Source: Bacteroidales bacterium (GTDB taxonomy: Bacteria > Bacteroidota > Bacteroidia > Bacteroidales > UBA1556). Taken from it: a stretch of 35,973 nt of DNA. This document shows positions 24,839 through 34,689 of this stretch, one piece after another (position 1 is the first letter of the stretch; each line of letters begins with the position of its first letter). The position numbers and the translations under genes are program-made. Location of the stretch: NCBI GenBank assembly GCA_027064095.1, contig JAMOQI010000064.1:1-35973 (forward strand), written 5' to 3'. The notes beneath the pieces were generated by a model. It made no database searches and had not been told where the DNA came from. It saw only the letters and a program-made list of their open reading frames with translations.

Positions 24839-26278
24839 ATGAAAAGAGCAATTATTAAAAATCTATTACAGCAAGACGAGTTTAATCAAAAAGTATTGGT
24901 TAAAGGCTGGGTAAGAAACAGAAGAGGAAGTAAAAATGTGGCTTTTATAGCCTTAAATGATGGTTCTTGCTTAAATAACATCCAAATTGTAGTAGATTTT
25001 TCAAAGCTAGGGGAAGAAGTAATGGAAGGAGTAAGTGTTGGGGCTTCTTTATCCGTTGAAGGTATGTTGACAGAATCTGCTGGCGGTGGTCAGAAGATGG
25101 AAGTTGTAGCAGATAAAATAGAAGTACTTGGTGTTGCTGACCCGGAAAAATATCCTTTGCAACCAAAAAAACACTCGCTAGAATTTTTGCGTGATATAGC
25201 ACATTTACGTTTTAGAACAAATACTTTTGGTGCAATAACAAGAGTCCGTCATGCTATGATATTTGCCATTCATAAGTTCTTTAACGACAATGGCTTTTAT
25301 AATATTCACACTCCAATAATTACAGCATCAGATGCTGAAGGTGCTGGTGAGATGTTTCAAGTATCAACACTTGACTTTAAGAATCCTCCTCTTAACGAAG
25401 AAGGTGAGATAGATTATAAACAAGATTTCTTTGGAAGAAAAACAAATCTTACAGTAAGTGGTCAGCTCGAAGCTGAATTGGCAGCTTTGGCAATGGGACA
25501 AGTTTATACTTTCGGCCCCACTTTTAGAGCTGAAAACTCCAATACTACCAGACATTTAGCTGAGTTTTGGATGATAGAACCTGAAGTTGCTTTTAATGAC
25601 TTAAACGATAATATGGATTTAGCTGAAAGTATGCTTAAATTCGTAACCCAATATGCTTTAGATAATTGCATGGACGACTTGCTATTTTTAAGCAAACGCC
25701 TTAAAGACGAAGAAAAAGGTAAAAAAGCTAATGAGCAATCTATGGAGCTTATTGAAAAACTTAAATCCATAGTTGATAACGATTTTGTTAGACTTACATA
25801 TACCGAGGCTATTGATATTCTTAGAAATTCTAAACCCAATAAGAAAAAGAAATTCGATTACATTATTGAGGGTTGGGGAGCAGATTTACAATCAGAACAC
25901 GAACGTTATCTTGTAGAAAAACATTTTAAAAAACCTGTTATACTTATCGACTACCCTGCTGAAATAAAAGCTTTCTATATGAAAATGAATGATGATGGCA
26001 AAACAGTAAGAGCTATGGACATCTTATTCCCGGGTATAGGTGAGATAGTTGGAGGATCGCAAAGGGAAGAAAGACTTGATGTATTACAAGCAAAAATGAA
26101 AGCCATGAATATTCCTGAAGAAGAAATGTGGTGGTTTATGGATACTCGACGATTTGGCTCAGTGCCTCACAGTGGTTTTGGATTAGGATTTGAAAGACTT
26201 ATATTATTTATAACAGGAATGAATAATATCCGCGATGTAATTCCTTTCCCTAGAGCGCCAAAACAAGCTGAGTTTTAA
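24839..26278 (+). CDS. asnS: Asparaginyl-tRNA synthetase
   Basis: A class IIb synthetase of 479 residues that charges tRNA-Asn. Residues 15-105 form an OB-fold anticodon-binding domain ([20 protein letters not shown]). The catalytic domain has motif 2 starting at Phe229 ([20 protein letters not shown]) and motif 3 [15 protein letters not shown] with Arg453. The [11 protein letters not shown] variant and the [18 protein letters not shown] block separate AsnRS from AspRS. A Lys/Glu-rich insert near 285-315 is normal in this lineage. It stands alone and is followed by a very strong hairpin that also serves the convergent DUF2807 gene. I see no exact TAnnTTTG box in the 205 bp before it. Confidence 0.97.
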   Translation: MKRAIIKNLLQQDEFNQKVLVKGWVRNRRGSKNVAFIALNDGSCLNNIQIVVDFSKLGEEVMEGVSVGASLSVEGMLTESAGGGQKMEVVADKIEVLGVADPEKYPLQPKKHSLEFLRDIAHLRFRTNTFGAITRVRHAMIFAIHKFFNDNGFYNIHTPIITASDAEGAGEMFQVSTLDFKNPPLNEEGEIDYKQDFFGRKTNLTVSGQLEAELAALAMGQVYTFGPTFRAENSNTTRHLAEFWMIEPEVAFNDLNDNMDLAESMLKFVTQYALDNCMDDLLFLSKRLKDEEKGKKANEQSMELIEKLKSIVDNDFVRLTYTEAIDILRNSKPNKKKKFDYIIEGWGADLQSEHERYLVEKHFKKPVILIDYPAEIKAFYMKMNDDGKTVRAMDILFPGIGEIVGGSQREERLDVLQAKMKAMNIPEEEMWWFMDTRRFGSVPHSGFGLGFERLILFITGMNNIRDVIPFPRAPKQAEF

Positions 26279-26347
26279 CCCACTATTCATCGTTTATTCA
26301 TACAATTCGCTTTGTTTTTGTATAAATAATGCGGATAAACATATAAT

Positions 26348-26385
26348 AATAAGGAGATGAAAAGGTTTTCATCTCCTTATTTTAT
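26348..26385. terminator. Bidirectional intrinsic terminator between asnS and the DUF2807 gene
   Basis: A perfect 16-bp inverted repeat, 26348-26363 and 26366-26381, built on AAGGAGATGAAAA. Only GG separates the arms. A-rich DNA before and T-rich DNA after let it work on both strands, as expected between convergent genes. Confidence 0.82.
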
Positions 26386-26404
26386 AATATCAAATAAAAC
26401 TTAA

Positions 26405-27127
26405 CTATATCCTTTCTACAGAACTAGCACCTGAAGTGCTAACATCAACTTTTTTTACACCTCCACCATAATTTATATGTGAAGCTCCACTACATTTCCC
26501 GTTAAGATATTCCATAACTTTTACATTAACTTTAGAAGCACCACTTAAATCAATTTCAGCATTATTAACTTCCAAATCTTCAAGATATGAATGGCTAGCA
26601 CCGGAAGCGTCAATTTCTAAATTATTAGCATAACCACTAAGGTTAGACTTTGACGCACCACTTTGCTCCAAGTTCAATTTACCAACTCTGATTTTTAAAT
26701 TAACTCTACTTGCTCCACTAAGGTCTATATCCATTTTCTCAGATTCAAATCTATCGTTTGATTCTAAATTACAAGCACCACTCAAATCTAATTCGTCAAT
26801 TTCGGGCATTGTAATATAAGCATTCAATTTTTCAGGATTTCTAATATTCCCTTTAGTTTCTATTTCTAAAACGCCATCATCAACCTTTACTTTTATATAT
26901 TCCTGTATGTTATCATCAGTTTCTATTACAAGACTTTGCTTATCCCCTTTTACAACATTAATATGAAAAGCACTTCCTGCCTCTATACCATGAAAAGCAG
27001 GAACTTCCCTATTCTCTTTTATAACATTACCACTACCTTCAATACCTCTTACAAGAAAACGAAAGGGTAAAATCATATAAATTACTAATGCAATGCCAAT
27101 TCCAATTAATAATGATCTTAATTTCAT
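26405..27127 (-). CDS. DUF2807 head-GIN domain protein
   Basis: A 240-residue exported protein. Residues 1-22 are a hydrophobic signal anchor (KLRSLLIGIGIALVIYMIL). The sequence GIEGSGNVIKENREVPAFHGIEAG marks the start of DUF2807, the putative auto-transporter adhesin head GIN domain. The rest is a ladder of short beta turns in which LSGAS, QSGAS, ASGAS and CSGAS recur every 18-22 residues, consistent with a right-handed beta-helix. The ATG at 27125-27127 is chosen; an upstream GTG would add 13 residues before the signal segment. Location is probably periplasmic or outer membrane. Function is unknown. It is 99 bp downstream of the sirtuin gene. Confidence 0.87.
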   Translation of the reverse strand: MKLRSLLIGIGIALVIYMILPFRFLVRGIEGSGNVIKENREVPAFHGIEAGSAFHINVVKGDKQSLVIETDDNIQEYIKVKVDDGVLEIETKGNIRNPEKLNAYITMPEIDELDLSGACNLESNDRFESEKMDIDLSGASRVNLKIRVGKLNLEQSGASKSNLSGYANNLEIDASGASHSYLEDLEVNNAEIDLSGASKVNVKVMEYLNGKCSGASHINYGGGVKKVDVSTSGASSVERI

Positions 27128-27226
27128 AAATTTTAAGTTTTTAGAGGTTAAAAAATAAAAATGCACAATAGTATATATAATAAAGACGACGAATATATAA
27201 AGATAAAAGTTACACCATAATATAAA

Positions 27227-27913
27227 TTAATCTTCCACATAAAGTTCGTCAACTATATTCGCAACGCCTATACTAGCTTTCTCACTAATTCTCTCTACTC
27301 CTTCGAGGTATTGAGAATGAGCTTGAGGATCAATATAAATTCTTCTACAACCAATCTTAGTTTCATTTAACAAGCCTGCGGCCGGATAAACCGAAAGAGA
27401 GGTTCCAACAACTATCAAAATGTCGGCTTCCCGAACAATATCTGTGGCATTCCCCATTTTAGGCACATCCTCTCCAAACCACACAATATGAGGCCTTAAC
27501 TGAGCTCCATCTTCAGCCAAATCCCCTAATTTAAGCTCCCAACCATCAAGCTCATAAATCAAAGAAGTATCCTTTTCACTCCTTACCTTTCGCAATTCAC
27601 CATGTAGATGCAATACTTTGGTTGAACCTGCCCTTTCATGCAAATCATCAACATTTTGAGTTACTATATGCACATCATATTTCCCCTCAAGTTTGGCTAA
27701 AGCATAATGAGCGACATTAGGCTTTACTTCTAAAAGCTGTTTGCGTCTTTGATTATAAAAATCCATTACTAATTGTGGATTTTTTATCCAGGCATAAGGA
27801 GTTGCCACCTCTTGTATACTATGATTCTGCCAAAGCCCGCCATTATCTCTAAAAGTTAGGATACCACTTTCAGCACTCATTCCCGCCCCTGATAAAACAA
27901 CAATTTTTTTCAT
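27227..27913 (-). CDS. cobB: Sir2-family NAD-dependent protein deacylase
   Basis: A 228-residue sirtuin that removes acyl groups from lysines with NAD, giving nicotinamide and O-acyl-ADP-ribose. It has GAGMSAESGILTFRD at 9-23, TQNVDDLHERAG at 85-96, and the catalytic His104 in HLHGEL. A YxxR signature (Tyr53, Arg56 in FYNQRR) matches class III sirtuins that favour succinyl- and malonyl-lysine, as in E. coli CobB. The small zinc-binding subdomain has lost its four cysteines: the region after HLHGELRKVRS has none. Zinc-less sirtuins of this pattern are usual in Bacteroidota. It is divergent from the malic enzyme genes. Confidence 0.93.
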   Translation of the reverse strand: MKKIVVLSGAGMSAESGILTFRDNGGLWQNHSIQEVATPYAWIKNPQLVMDFYNQRRKQLLEVKPNVAHYALAKLEGKYDVHIVTQNVDDLHERAGSTKVLHLHGELRKVRSEKDTSLIYELDGWELKLGDLAEDGAQLRPHIVWFGEDVPKMGNATDIVREADILIVVGTSLSVYPAAGLLNETKIGCRRIYIDPQAHSQYLEGVERISEKASIGVANIVDELYVED

Positions 27914-28078
27914 TATATCATTATTATAATGTTTATAGTATCTACAAGAAATACCCTACCAATAAACAAAAAAATTAGGCATAAAAATACAACATTTATC
28001 ATAAATTTAAAAACCTTATTATTTATTTGCTTGTGATAAACTATTTAATCAATACGTAAGAACGAAAACCAAAACAAC

Positions 28079-28086
28079 TAACTTTG
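28079..28086 (+). promoter_or_regulatory. -7 box TAACTTTG before the first malic enzyme gene
   Basis: A perfect TAnnTTTG, 79 bases before the ATG at 28166, in a 252-bp divergent gap. No clear -33 TTG is visible. The rest of the gap shows no ORF or strong hairpin. Confidence 0.42.
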
Positions 28087-28165
28087 CGCTACTTCAATCA
28101 AGTATTGAAAACATTAGTCAACATAATCATATATCTCTACATCAATTAATCAAAACTAGACATAA

Positions 28166-30436
28166 ATGGACGATTTATTAAAAAAACAAGCTCTTGAATA
28201 TCATTCCAATGGTAAACCGGGGAAAATAGAAGTTGTTCCCACAAAAAGATATTCAAAACAAAAAGATTTATCATTAGCATACACACCTGGAGTTGCCTTC
28301 CCTTGTTTAGAAATAGAAAAAAATCCCGAAGATGCATACAAATACACAGCAAAAGGAAATTTAGTAGGCGTTATTACTAATGGCACTGCAGTTTTAGGAT
28401 TAGGAAATATAGGAGCAGAAGCTGGAAAGCCCGTTATGGAAGGTAAGGGTCTCCTCTTTAAAATATTCTCTGATATAGATGTTTTTGATATAGAAGTTAA
28501 TGAAACCAATATTGATGACTTTGTAAAAACAGTAAAAGCAATTGCCCCAACATTTGGAGGTATTAATCTTGAAGATATAAAAGCCCCTGAATGTTTTGAA
28601 ATAGAGAACAGATTAAAAGCAGAACTTAACATTCCGGTAATGCATGACGACCAGCATGGCACAGCAATAATTACCGGTGCCGGTCTAATAAACGCCTTGG
28701 AGCTAGTTAACAAAGACATTAAGGATATTAAACTATTTGTTAGTGGAGCAGGAGCTGCTGCTTGTGCATGTACTCGAATGTATATTCAACTAGGCGTTGA
28801 TATAAATAATGTGTTGATGGCAGATGTAAATGGTATTCTTACAAAAGACAGAACAGATTTAAGCATAGTAAATAAAGAATTTGCCACCGACAAAGACATT
28901 AAAACGTTGGAAGAAGGTATTAAAGGAGCAGACGTATTTTTGGGTTTATCTGCAGGAGGAGTACTAAAACCACATATGCTAAAATCAATGGCAAAAAACC
29001 CAATTGTATTTGCAATGGCAAATCCAAATCCTGAGATAACTTACGAAGACGCAATGGCCACACGCGATGATTTAATATTTGCAACAGGACGTTCTGACTA
29101 TCCAAATCAAATAAATAATGTACTAGGTTTTCCATATATTTTTAGAGGAGCATTAGATGTAAGAGCATCGGCAATAAACGAAGAAATGAAGATGGCCGCG
29201 GTATATGCTATTGCCGCTTTAGCAAAAGAACCTGTGCCCGATATAGTTAAAAAAGCTTACAATAATGAGAATATGTCTTTTGGCAGAAAATACATTGTAC
29301 CAATTCCTCTAGACCCACGATTAATAGAATTTGTACCACCTGCAATAGCAAAAGCAGCAATGGATTCAGGAGTAGCCAGAAGACCTATTTTAGACTGGGA
29401 TAAATACAAACAATCTTTATTAGAAAGAATGGGTATTGACCACGCAATTATGCGTGGAATGACAGCAAAAGCAAAGTCAAATCCAAAACGAATTGTATTT
29501 AGCGATGCCAATAATATTAATGTATTGCAAGCAGCAAGAATAGTTAAAGATGAAAATATTGGCAACCCAATATTAGTAGGTGACAAAAAACGATTAAACA
29601 AATTAGCAGCTGAATATAAAATTGACATCTCAGACCTAAATATTATTGACAATACAAATGATTCTGTGGCAGAACAAAGAACTAAATACGCCAAATTATT
29701 CTTCCAAAAAAGGGAAAGAAGCGGTATATCAATGGTAGGAGCAGAACGCCTAATGTTAGATAAAAATTACTTCGGAGTAGCTATGGTAGAATCGGGAGAT
29801 GTTGATGCTATGATTTCAGGTATTACTTCACCCTATGCAGATGTAATACGTCCTGCATTGCAGATTGTGGGCAAACGAGATGAAGTAAATAAAATAGCGG
29901 GAATGTACCTACTAAGAACAAAGAAAGGCCCATATTTCTTTGCAGACACCTCCATTAATATGGACCCTACAGCAGAAGACTTAGTTGACATTTCATTACT
30001 AACAAAAGAAAAAGTTGAAGAATTTGGTGTTAAGCCGGTTATGGCAATGTTATCGTATTCTAACTTTGGCTCCGCTAAAGGTAAAACCTCTACTAAAGTT
30101 AAAAAAGCTATTTCATTACTCCACAAAAATCATAGTGATGTAATGATTGATGGTGAAATGCAAGCAAATTTTGCATTAAATAAGGATATAAGAATAGAAC
30201 GCTATCCATTCTCAAAACTAGGTGATAAAGATGTAAATACTTTAATATTTCCTAATTTAAGTTCAGGAAATATTGTTTACAAAACACTTCAAGAAATAGG
30301 CTCTGCTGAAGCTATAGGACCGATAGTTATGGGACTTAAAAAACCTATTCATGTACTACAATTATCCAGTTCCGTCAGAGAAATAGTAGATATGGCAACT
30401 ATTGCAGTTGTTGACGCCGGCAAATCCAGATATTAA
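28166..30436 (+). CDS. maeB: NADP-type malic enzyme fused to phosphotransacetylase-like domain (copy 1)
   Basis: A 756-residue MaeB-type enzyme that oxidatively decarboxylates malate to pyruvate, making NAD(P)H. The malic domain (1-430) has Tyr39 in LAYTPGVAFPC, Lys94 in [11 protein letters not shown], metal ligands in [12 protein letters not shown] and HDDQHGTAI, the cofactor loop [11 protein letters not shown], and [18 protein letters not shown]. The C-terminal domain (about 440-756) resembles phosphotransacetylase ([49 protein letters not shown]). In studied MaeB proteins this half binds acetyl-CoA as an allosteric inhibitor and is not catalytic. The next gene is a same-length paralogue. 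Cofactor preference is from family, not seen. Confidence 0.94.
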   Translation: MDDLLKKQALEYHSNGKPGKIEVVPTKRYSKQKDLSLAYTPGVAFPCLEIEKNPEDAYKYTAKGNLVGVITNGTAVLGLGNIGAEAGKPVMEGKGLLFKIFSDIDVFDIEVNETNIDDFVKTVKAIAPTFGGINLEDIKAPECFEIENRLKAELNIPVMHDDQHGTAIITGAGLINALELVNKDIKDIKLFVSGAGAAACACTRMYIQLGVDINNVLMADVNGILTKDRTDLSIVNKEFATDKDIKTLEEGIKGADVFLGLSAGGVLKPHMLKSMAKNPIVFAMANPNPEITYEDAMATRDDLIFATGRSDYPNQINNVLGFPYIFRGALDVRASAINEEMKMAAVYAIAALAKEPVPDIVKKAYNNENMSFGRKYIVPIPLDPRLIEFVPPAIAKAAMDSGVARRPILDWDKYKQSLLERMGIDHAIMRGMTAKAKSNPKRIVFSDANNINVLQAARIVKDENIGNPILVGDKKRLNKLAAEYKIDISDLNIIDNTNDSVAEQRTKYAKLFFQKRERSGISMVGAERLMLDKNYFGVAMVESGDVDAMISGITSPYADVIRPALQIVGKRDEVNKIAGMYLLRTKKGPYFFADTSINMDPTAEDLVDISLLTKEKVEEFGVKPVMAMLSYSNFGSAKGKTSTKVKKAISLLHKNHSDVMIDGEMQANFALNKDIRIERYPFSKLGDKDVNTLIFPNLSSGNIVYKTLQEIGSAEAIGPIVMGLKKPIHVLQLSSSVREIVDMATIAVVDAGKSRY

Positions 30437-30541
30437 ATTTTCTCACTGGCACTATTTATCTAAAATAGTAAGTGAATATCAATTAACAGTAGCTGTTTAT
30501 TAAAACAAATATTTTAATCACTTTATATAGAATTTATTATT

Positions 30542-30549
30542 TAATTTTG
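30542..30549 (+). promoter_or_regulatory. -7 box TAATTTTG before the second malic enzyme gene
   Basis: A perfect TAnnTTTG in the 149-bp gap between the two malic enzyme genes, 36 bases before the ATG. It suggests that copy 2 has its own promoter. Confidence 0.45.
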
Positions 30550-30585
30550 CATTTACAAGTTTGAACTAACATTAAAACAATAATT

Positions 30586-32856
30586 ATGGCTAAATTCACC
30601 AAGCAAGAAGCGTTAGATTATCACGCAAATGGAAGACCCGGTAAAGTACAAGTTGTTCCAACCAAACCATATCGAACACAAAAAGATTTATCCTTAGCAT
30701 ATTCTCCAGGTGTAGCTCATCCATGTCTTGAGATTGAGAAAAACAATGAAGATGTTTATAAATACACTAATAAAGGCAATTTAGTAGCCGTCATTTCAAA
30801 CGGAACTGCTGTACTTGGCTTAGGTAATATCGGAGCTGAAGCAGGCAAACCAGTAATGGAGGGAAAAGGTTTATTATTTAAAATATTTGGTGATATTGAC
30901 GTGTTTGATATTGAAATTGGCACTCAAGATATTGACAAATTTGTAGAAACAGTTATTGAGATTGCTCCTACATTTGGAGGTATTAACCTTGAAGACATAA
31001 AAGCCCCGGAATGCTTTGAAATTGAAAAAAGAGTAAAAGAAGCCCTTGATATACCAGTGATGCATGATGACCAACATGGAACTGCAATTATTTCTGCTGC
31101 CGGCCTTGTATCTGCTTTGGAATTAACAGGAAAAGACATCTCAAAATGTAAATTAGTAGTTAGTGGAGCAGGAGCAGCCGCTGTAGCATGTACTAGATTA
31201 TATATTTCATTAGGAATAAAACCGGAGAATGTATTAATGTGCGACTCTAGAGGTGTATTATCTACAAAAAGAGATAACCTTAATGCCTCCAAAATGGAAT
31301 TTGCACAAGATACTGATGCCGTTACATTAACAGACGCTTTAGTGGGTGCAGATATTTTTCTTGGACTCTCCGTTAAAGGTGCTATGAGTAAAGAAATGCT
31401 TGCCTCTATGGCTCCTAACCCTATAGTTTTTGCCATGGCAAATCCTGATCCTGAAATCTCATATGAAGATGCTTATGCAACTCGTCAAGATTTAATCTTT
31501 GCAACGGGACGCTCCGACTATCCAAATCAAATTAATAATGTACTTGGATTCCCATTTATTTTTCGTGGTGCACTAGATGTACATGCTACTGCTATCAACG
31601 AAGAAATGAAAGTTGCTGCAGTATATGCTTTATCAGAATTAGCAAAACAACCCGTACCTGATGTAGTACAAAAAGCATATAACAAAACTGATATGAGTTT
31701 TGGAAGAGAATATATTGTACCAACACCTCTAGACCCCCGCTTAATAGAATATGTGGCCCCTGCTGTTGCTAAAGCAGCAATGGATTCAGGTGTAGCAAGA
31801 AATCCAATTGAAGACTGGGATAATTATAAAGCAAAACTACGTGAGAGAATGGGTATAGACCATTCCATAATGCGCTCAATGTTTAGTAAAGCTAAACGCA
31901 ATCCTAAACGTGTAGTTTATTCTGACGCAATGGATATAAATGTGTTGCAAGCAGCTATTCAAGTTAAACAAGAAGGTATTGCCACTCCTATCCTATTAGG
32001 CATAAAAGATGCAATAACTGAACTAGCAAATCAATCAAATATTGACCTTAGTGATATTGAAATAATTGATAATACTTCTGCTGAAAATGCAGACAAAAGA
32101 AATCAATTTGCAAATATTCTTTATGAGAAAAGAAAAAGAAGAGGTATTTCTTTGAAATCTGCTCAGAGATTAATGTTCGATAAAAACTATTACGGTGTGG
32201 CAATGGTTGAAACAGGAGAAGCAGATGCAATGATTTCTGGTACTAAAACAAAATATGCTGATGCAATTCGTCCTGCATTACAAATCATCAACAAAAAGGA
32301 TGAATTTGGGAAAATTGCAGGTATGTATATAATGAATACTAAGAAAGGACCTTATTTCTTTGCTGATACAACCGTTAATATTGACCCAACTGATGATGAC
32401 TTGGTAGATATTACTGTATTAACAAATAAAGCAGTAAAAGAATTCGGTGTAGATCCTGTAATGGCAATGTTATCATATTCAAACTTTGGCTCTGCAGAAT
32501 TAGAAAGTGCAAAAAAAGCTTCCAGAGCAATAAGCAAACTACATAAAGATTATCCTGAAATTATGATAGATGGTGAAATGCAAGCTAACTTTGCTCTAAA
32601 CAAAAGCCTAAGAATAGAGCGCTACCCATTTTCAAAACTTGGTAATAGAACCGTTAACACATTAATATTCCCTAGCCTATCTGCTGGCAATATTGCATAT
32701 AAAATGATGCAAGAAATTGGACAAACAGAGGCTATTGGACCTATAGTTATGGGTCTTAAAAAACCTATTCATGTTCTTCAGTTATCTAGTTCTGTACGTG
32801 AAATTATAGACATGACTGCAATAGCAGTAGTTGATGCTCAACAAACCAAAAAATAA
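30586..32856 (+). CDS. maeB: NADP-type malic enzyme fused to phosphotransacetylase-like domain (copy 2)
   Basis: A second 756-residue MaeB-type enzyme, collinear with its upstream neighbour and of exactly the same length. All catalytic blocks are kept: [61 protein letters not shown] and [18 protein letters not shown]. The phosphotransacetylase-like half is also complete. Differences from copy 1 cluster at 105-115, 190-250 and 480-500. The first lies in [16 protein letters not shown], the second around the cofactor domain ([15 protein letters not shown]), and the third in the hinge-proximal part of the C-terminal half. That pattern would suit different cofactor use or regulation, but this is inference. 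A strong terminator follows. Confidence 0.94.
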   Translation: MAKFTKQEALDYHANGRPGKVQVVPTKPYRTQKDLSLAYSPGVAHPCLEIEKNNEDVYKYTNKGNLVAVISNGTAVLGLGNIGAEAGKPVMEGKGLLFKIFGDIDVFDIEIGTQDIDKFVETVIEIAPTFGGINLEDIKAPECFEIEKRVKEALDIPVMHDDQHGTAIISAAGLVSALELTGKDISKCKLVVSGAGAAAVACTRLYISLGIKPENVLMCDSRGVLSTKRDNLNASKMEFAQDTDAVTLTDALVGADIFLGLSVKGAMSKEMLASMAPNPIVFAMANPDPEISYEDAYATRQDLIFATGRSDYPNQINNVLGFPFIFRGALDVHATAINEEMKVAAVYALSELAKQPVPDVVQKAYNKTDMSFGREYIVPTPLDPRLIEYVAPAVAKAAMDSGVARNPIEDWDNYKAKLRERMGIDHSIMRSMFSKAKRNPKRVVYSDAMDINVLQAAIQVKQEGIATPILLGIKDAITELANQSNIDLSDIEIIDNTSAENADKRNQFANILYEKRKRRGISLKSAQRLMFDKNYYGVAMVETGEADAMISGTKTKYADAIRPALQIINKKDEFGKIAGMYIMNTKKGPYFFADTTVNIDPTDDDLVDITVLTNKAVKEFGVDPVMAMLSYSNFGSAELESAKKASRAISKLHKDYPEIMIDGEMQANFALNKSLRIERYPFSKLGNRTVNTLIFPSLSAGNIAYKMMQEIGQTEAIGPIVMGLKKPIHVLQLSSSVREIIDMTAIAVVDAQQTKK

Positions 32857-32874
32857 TCTTTTAATATTATCTAT

Positions 32875-32916
32875 AAAAAAGGCACTTTGAACAATGTTCA
32901 AAGTGCCTTTTTTTTA
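32875..32916 (+). terminator. Intrinsic terminator after the second malic enzyme gene
   Basis: A perfect 12-bp stem, GGCACTTTGAAC (32881-32892) with its complement (32896-32907), and a 3-nt loop. An A run precedes and a T run follows, so it may also work on the minus strand. Confidence 0.9.
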
Positions 32917-33260
32917 TATCATAAGGTATTTTGACTTTAAAAATATTATCACCTAACAAATATCATATTTTTTCAAAATGTTTATATAACATAAATAAAG
33001 AAAAATCATTAATCTTTGTACTATCTTAGTGCTCTCAATAAAAGAAGTTGATAGATTATATTAAATCCACCAACTTCAGTGTTAATAAACAAGTCTAAAA
33101 GCATGTTAAAATCAATAAATTCGGTTTTAGAAACACCTCAATCTCCCAATAGAGGCACATGTATTATTATAACACTTTCAACACTAACAATTTTGAAAAT
33201 ACATGGAGTAATCTCCAATTATTATAATCATAATCACATAAAACACATAAAATAAATATT
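32917..33260 (+). other. Gene-free leader region before gltA
   Basis: A 344-bp stretch with no credible ORF. A near-consensus box, TAATCTTTG (33010-33018, one extra base in TAnnTTTG), would imply a leader of about 235 nt. Inside it is a weak hairpin, GAAGTTG (33044-33050) with CAACTTC (33071-33077). No known riboswitch is recognisable. Confidence 0.35.
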
Positions 33261-34568
33261 ATGGCAACATTAAAAGAAAAGCTTTTTGAAAAAATAGAAG
33301 CACACAGACCAAGAACTACTAAACTAGTTAAAGAATATGGCGATACTATAATTGACCAAGTAACTATAGCTCAAGCAATAGGTGGCATGCGTGGTATCAA
33401 AAGCTTAGTAACAGACATTTCTTATCTTGACCCAATGGAAGGTATTCGTTACCGCGGTTATACTTTACCAGAAGTGTTTGAAAAATTACCTAAACCAGAA
33501 GGCGCTGATATGCCTTATGTAGAAGCATTATGGTATCTATTACTTACTGGAGAAATCCCAACTGCAGAAGAAATGAACGACGTATTAACAGATTTTGCTA
33601 ATCGTAGAACTATTCCTCGTTATGTTTGGGATGTTATAGACTCTTTCCCTAGTGAAAGTCATCCAATGGCTATTTTATCTGCAGCTGTTATGGTATTACA
33701 ACGTGAGTCACGTTTCAACATTGCTTACCGCGAAGGCATCAGCAAAATGGATTATTGGGATAGCACTTACGAAGATGCAACAAACTTATTAGCAAAAATG
33801 CCTTTAATTGGTGCTTATATATATAATAAATTATATCAACCTGAAAGCAGCCACCGTTACCCAGATCCAAGTTTAGACTTTGGTGCTAACTTCGCTTATA
33901 TGATGGGCAAAGAAAAACCTTATGATGATGTTGCAAGAATGTATTTTATTGTTCATGCTGACCACGAAAGTGGTAACGTAAGTGCTCATACCGGTCACTT
34001 AGTTGCTAGTGCATTATCTGATATTTACTACGCTACTTCTGCAATGATTAATGGTTTGGCAGGACCTCTTCATGGTTTAGCTAATCAAGAAGTATTACGT
34101 TGGTTACAAGGATTACAAGAACAAATGGGAGGAAAAGTTCCTTCTACAGAAGAAATGAAAAAATATGTTTGGGATACATTAAATAGCGGACAAGTAATTC
34201 CTGGTTATGGTCATGCTGTACTAAGAAAAACTGACCCAAGATATGCTATTCAAAGAGAATTCTGCTTGAAACATATGCCAGACGATCCATTGTTCCAATT
34301 AGTAAGTAAGCTTTATGAAGTAGTTCCTGATATTCTAAGAGAACATGGTAAAGCTAAGAATCCTTGGCCAAACGTTGATGCACAATCCGGTGTTGTACAA
34401 TGGTATTATGGTGTTACTGAATACGACTTCTACACTGTATTATTTGCAATAGGACGTTCTATTGGTGTTCTTTCCAACCTTGTTTGGGACCGCGCATTAG
34501 GTTATGCTCTAGAAAGACCAAAATCTCTTACTACTGATATGTTAGAAGAAAAAGCTGGCATCAAGTAG
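33261..34568 (+). CDS. gltA: Citrate synthase, mitochondrial (eukaryote-like) type
   Basis: A 435-residue enzyme that condenses oxaloacetate and acetyl-CoA to citrate at the entry of the TCA cycle. The catalytic triad is His271 in GLAGPLHGLANQEV, His318 in PGYGHAVLRKTDPRY, and Asp373 in NVDAQSG. SYLDPMEGIRYRGYTLPEV, SDIYYATSAMINGLAGPLHG and GKAKNPWPNVDA read very like animal mitochondrial citrate synthase, and the NADH-sensitive N-terminal region of the E. coli enzyme is absent. This type is known from some Bacteroidota and from Geobacter, so it is a lineage form. Between strong terminators and next to mdh, it is probably a monocistronic, well-expressed gene. Confidence 0.96.
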   Translation: MATLKEKLFEKIEAHRPRTTKLVKEYGDTIIDQVTIAQAIGGMRGIKSLVTDISYLDPMEGIRYRGYTLPEVFEKLPKPEGADMPYVEALWYLLLTGEIPTAEEMNDVLTDFANRRTIPRYVWDVIDSFPSESHPMAILSAAVMVLQRESRFNIAYREGISKMDYWDSTYEDATNLLAKMPLIGAYIYNKLYQPESSHRYPDPSLDFGANFAYMMGKEKPYDDVARMYFIVHADHESGNVSAHTGHLVASALSDIYYATSAMINGLAGPLHGLANQEVLRWLQGLQEQMGGKVPSTEEMKKYVWDTLNSGQVIPGYGHAVLRKTDPRYAIQREFCLKHMPDDPLFQLVSKLYEVVPDILREHGKAKNPWPNVDAQSGVVQWYYGVTEYDFYTVLFAIGRSIGVLSNLVWDRALGYALERPKSLTTDMLEEKAGIK

Positions 34569-34587
34569 AACTTAATAATATTAGATA

Positions 34588-34627
34588 GTGTCAGGTAAAT
34601 ATAATTTTACCTGACACATTTTTATTT
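34588..34627 (+). terminator. Intrinsic terminator between gltA and mdh
   Basis: A perfect 12-bp stem, GTGTCAGGTAAA (34588-34599) and its complement (34606-34617), with a 6-nt loop and then ATTTTTATTTT. Confidence 0.88.
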
Positions 34628-34689
34628 TACTTAAATCGATAAACCCAATATAGTTTATAAAAAATAAACTTAACTAAAATTCAAAACAC

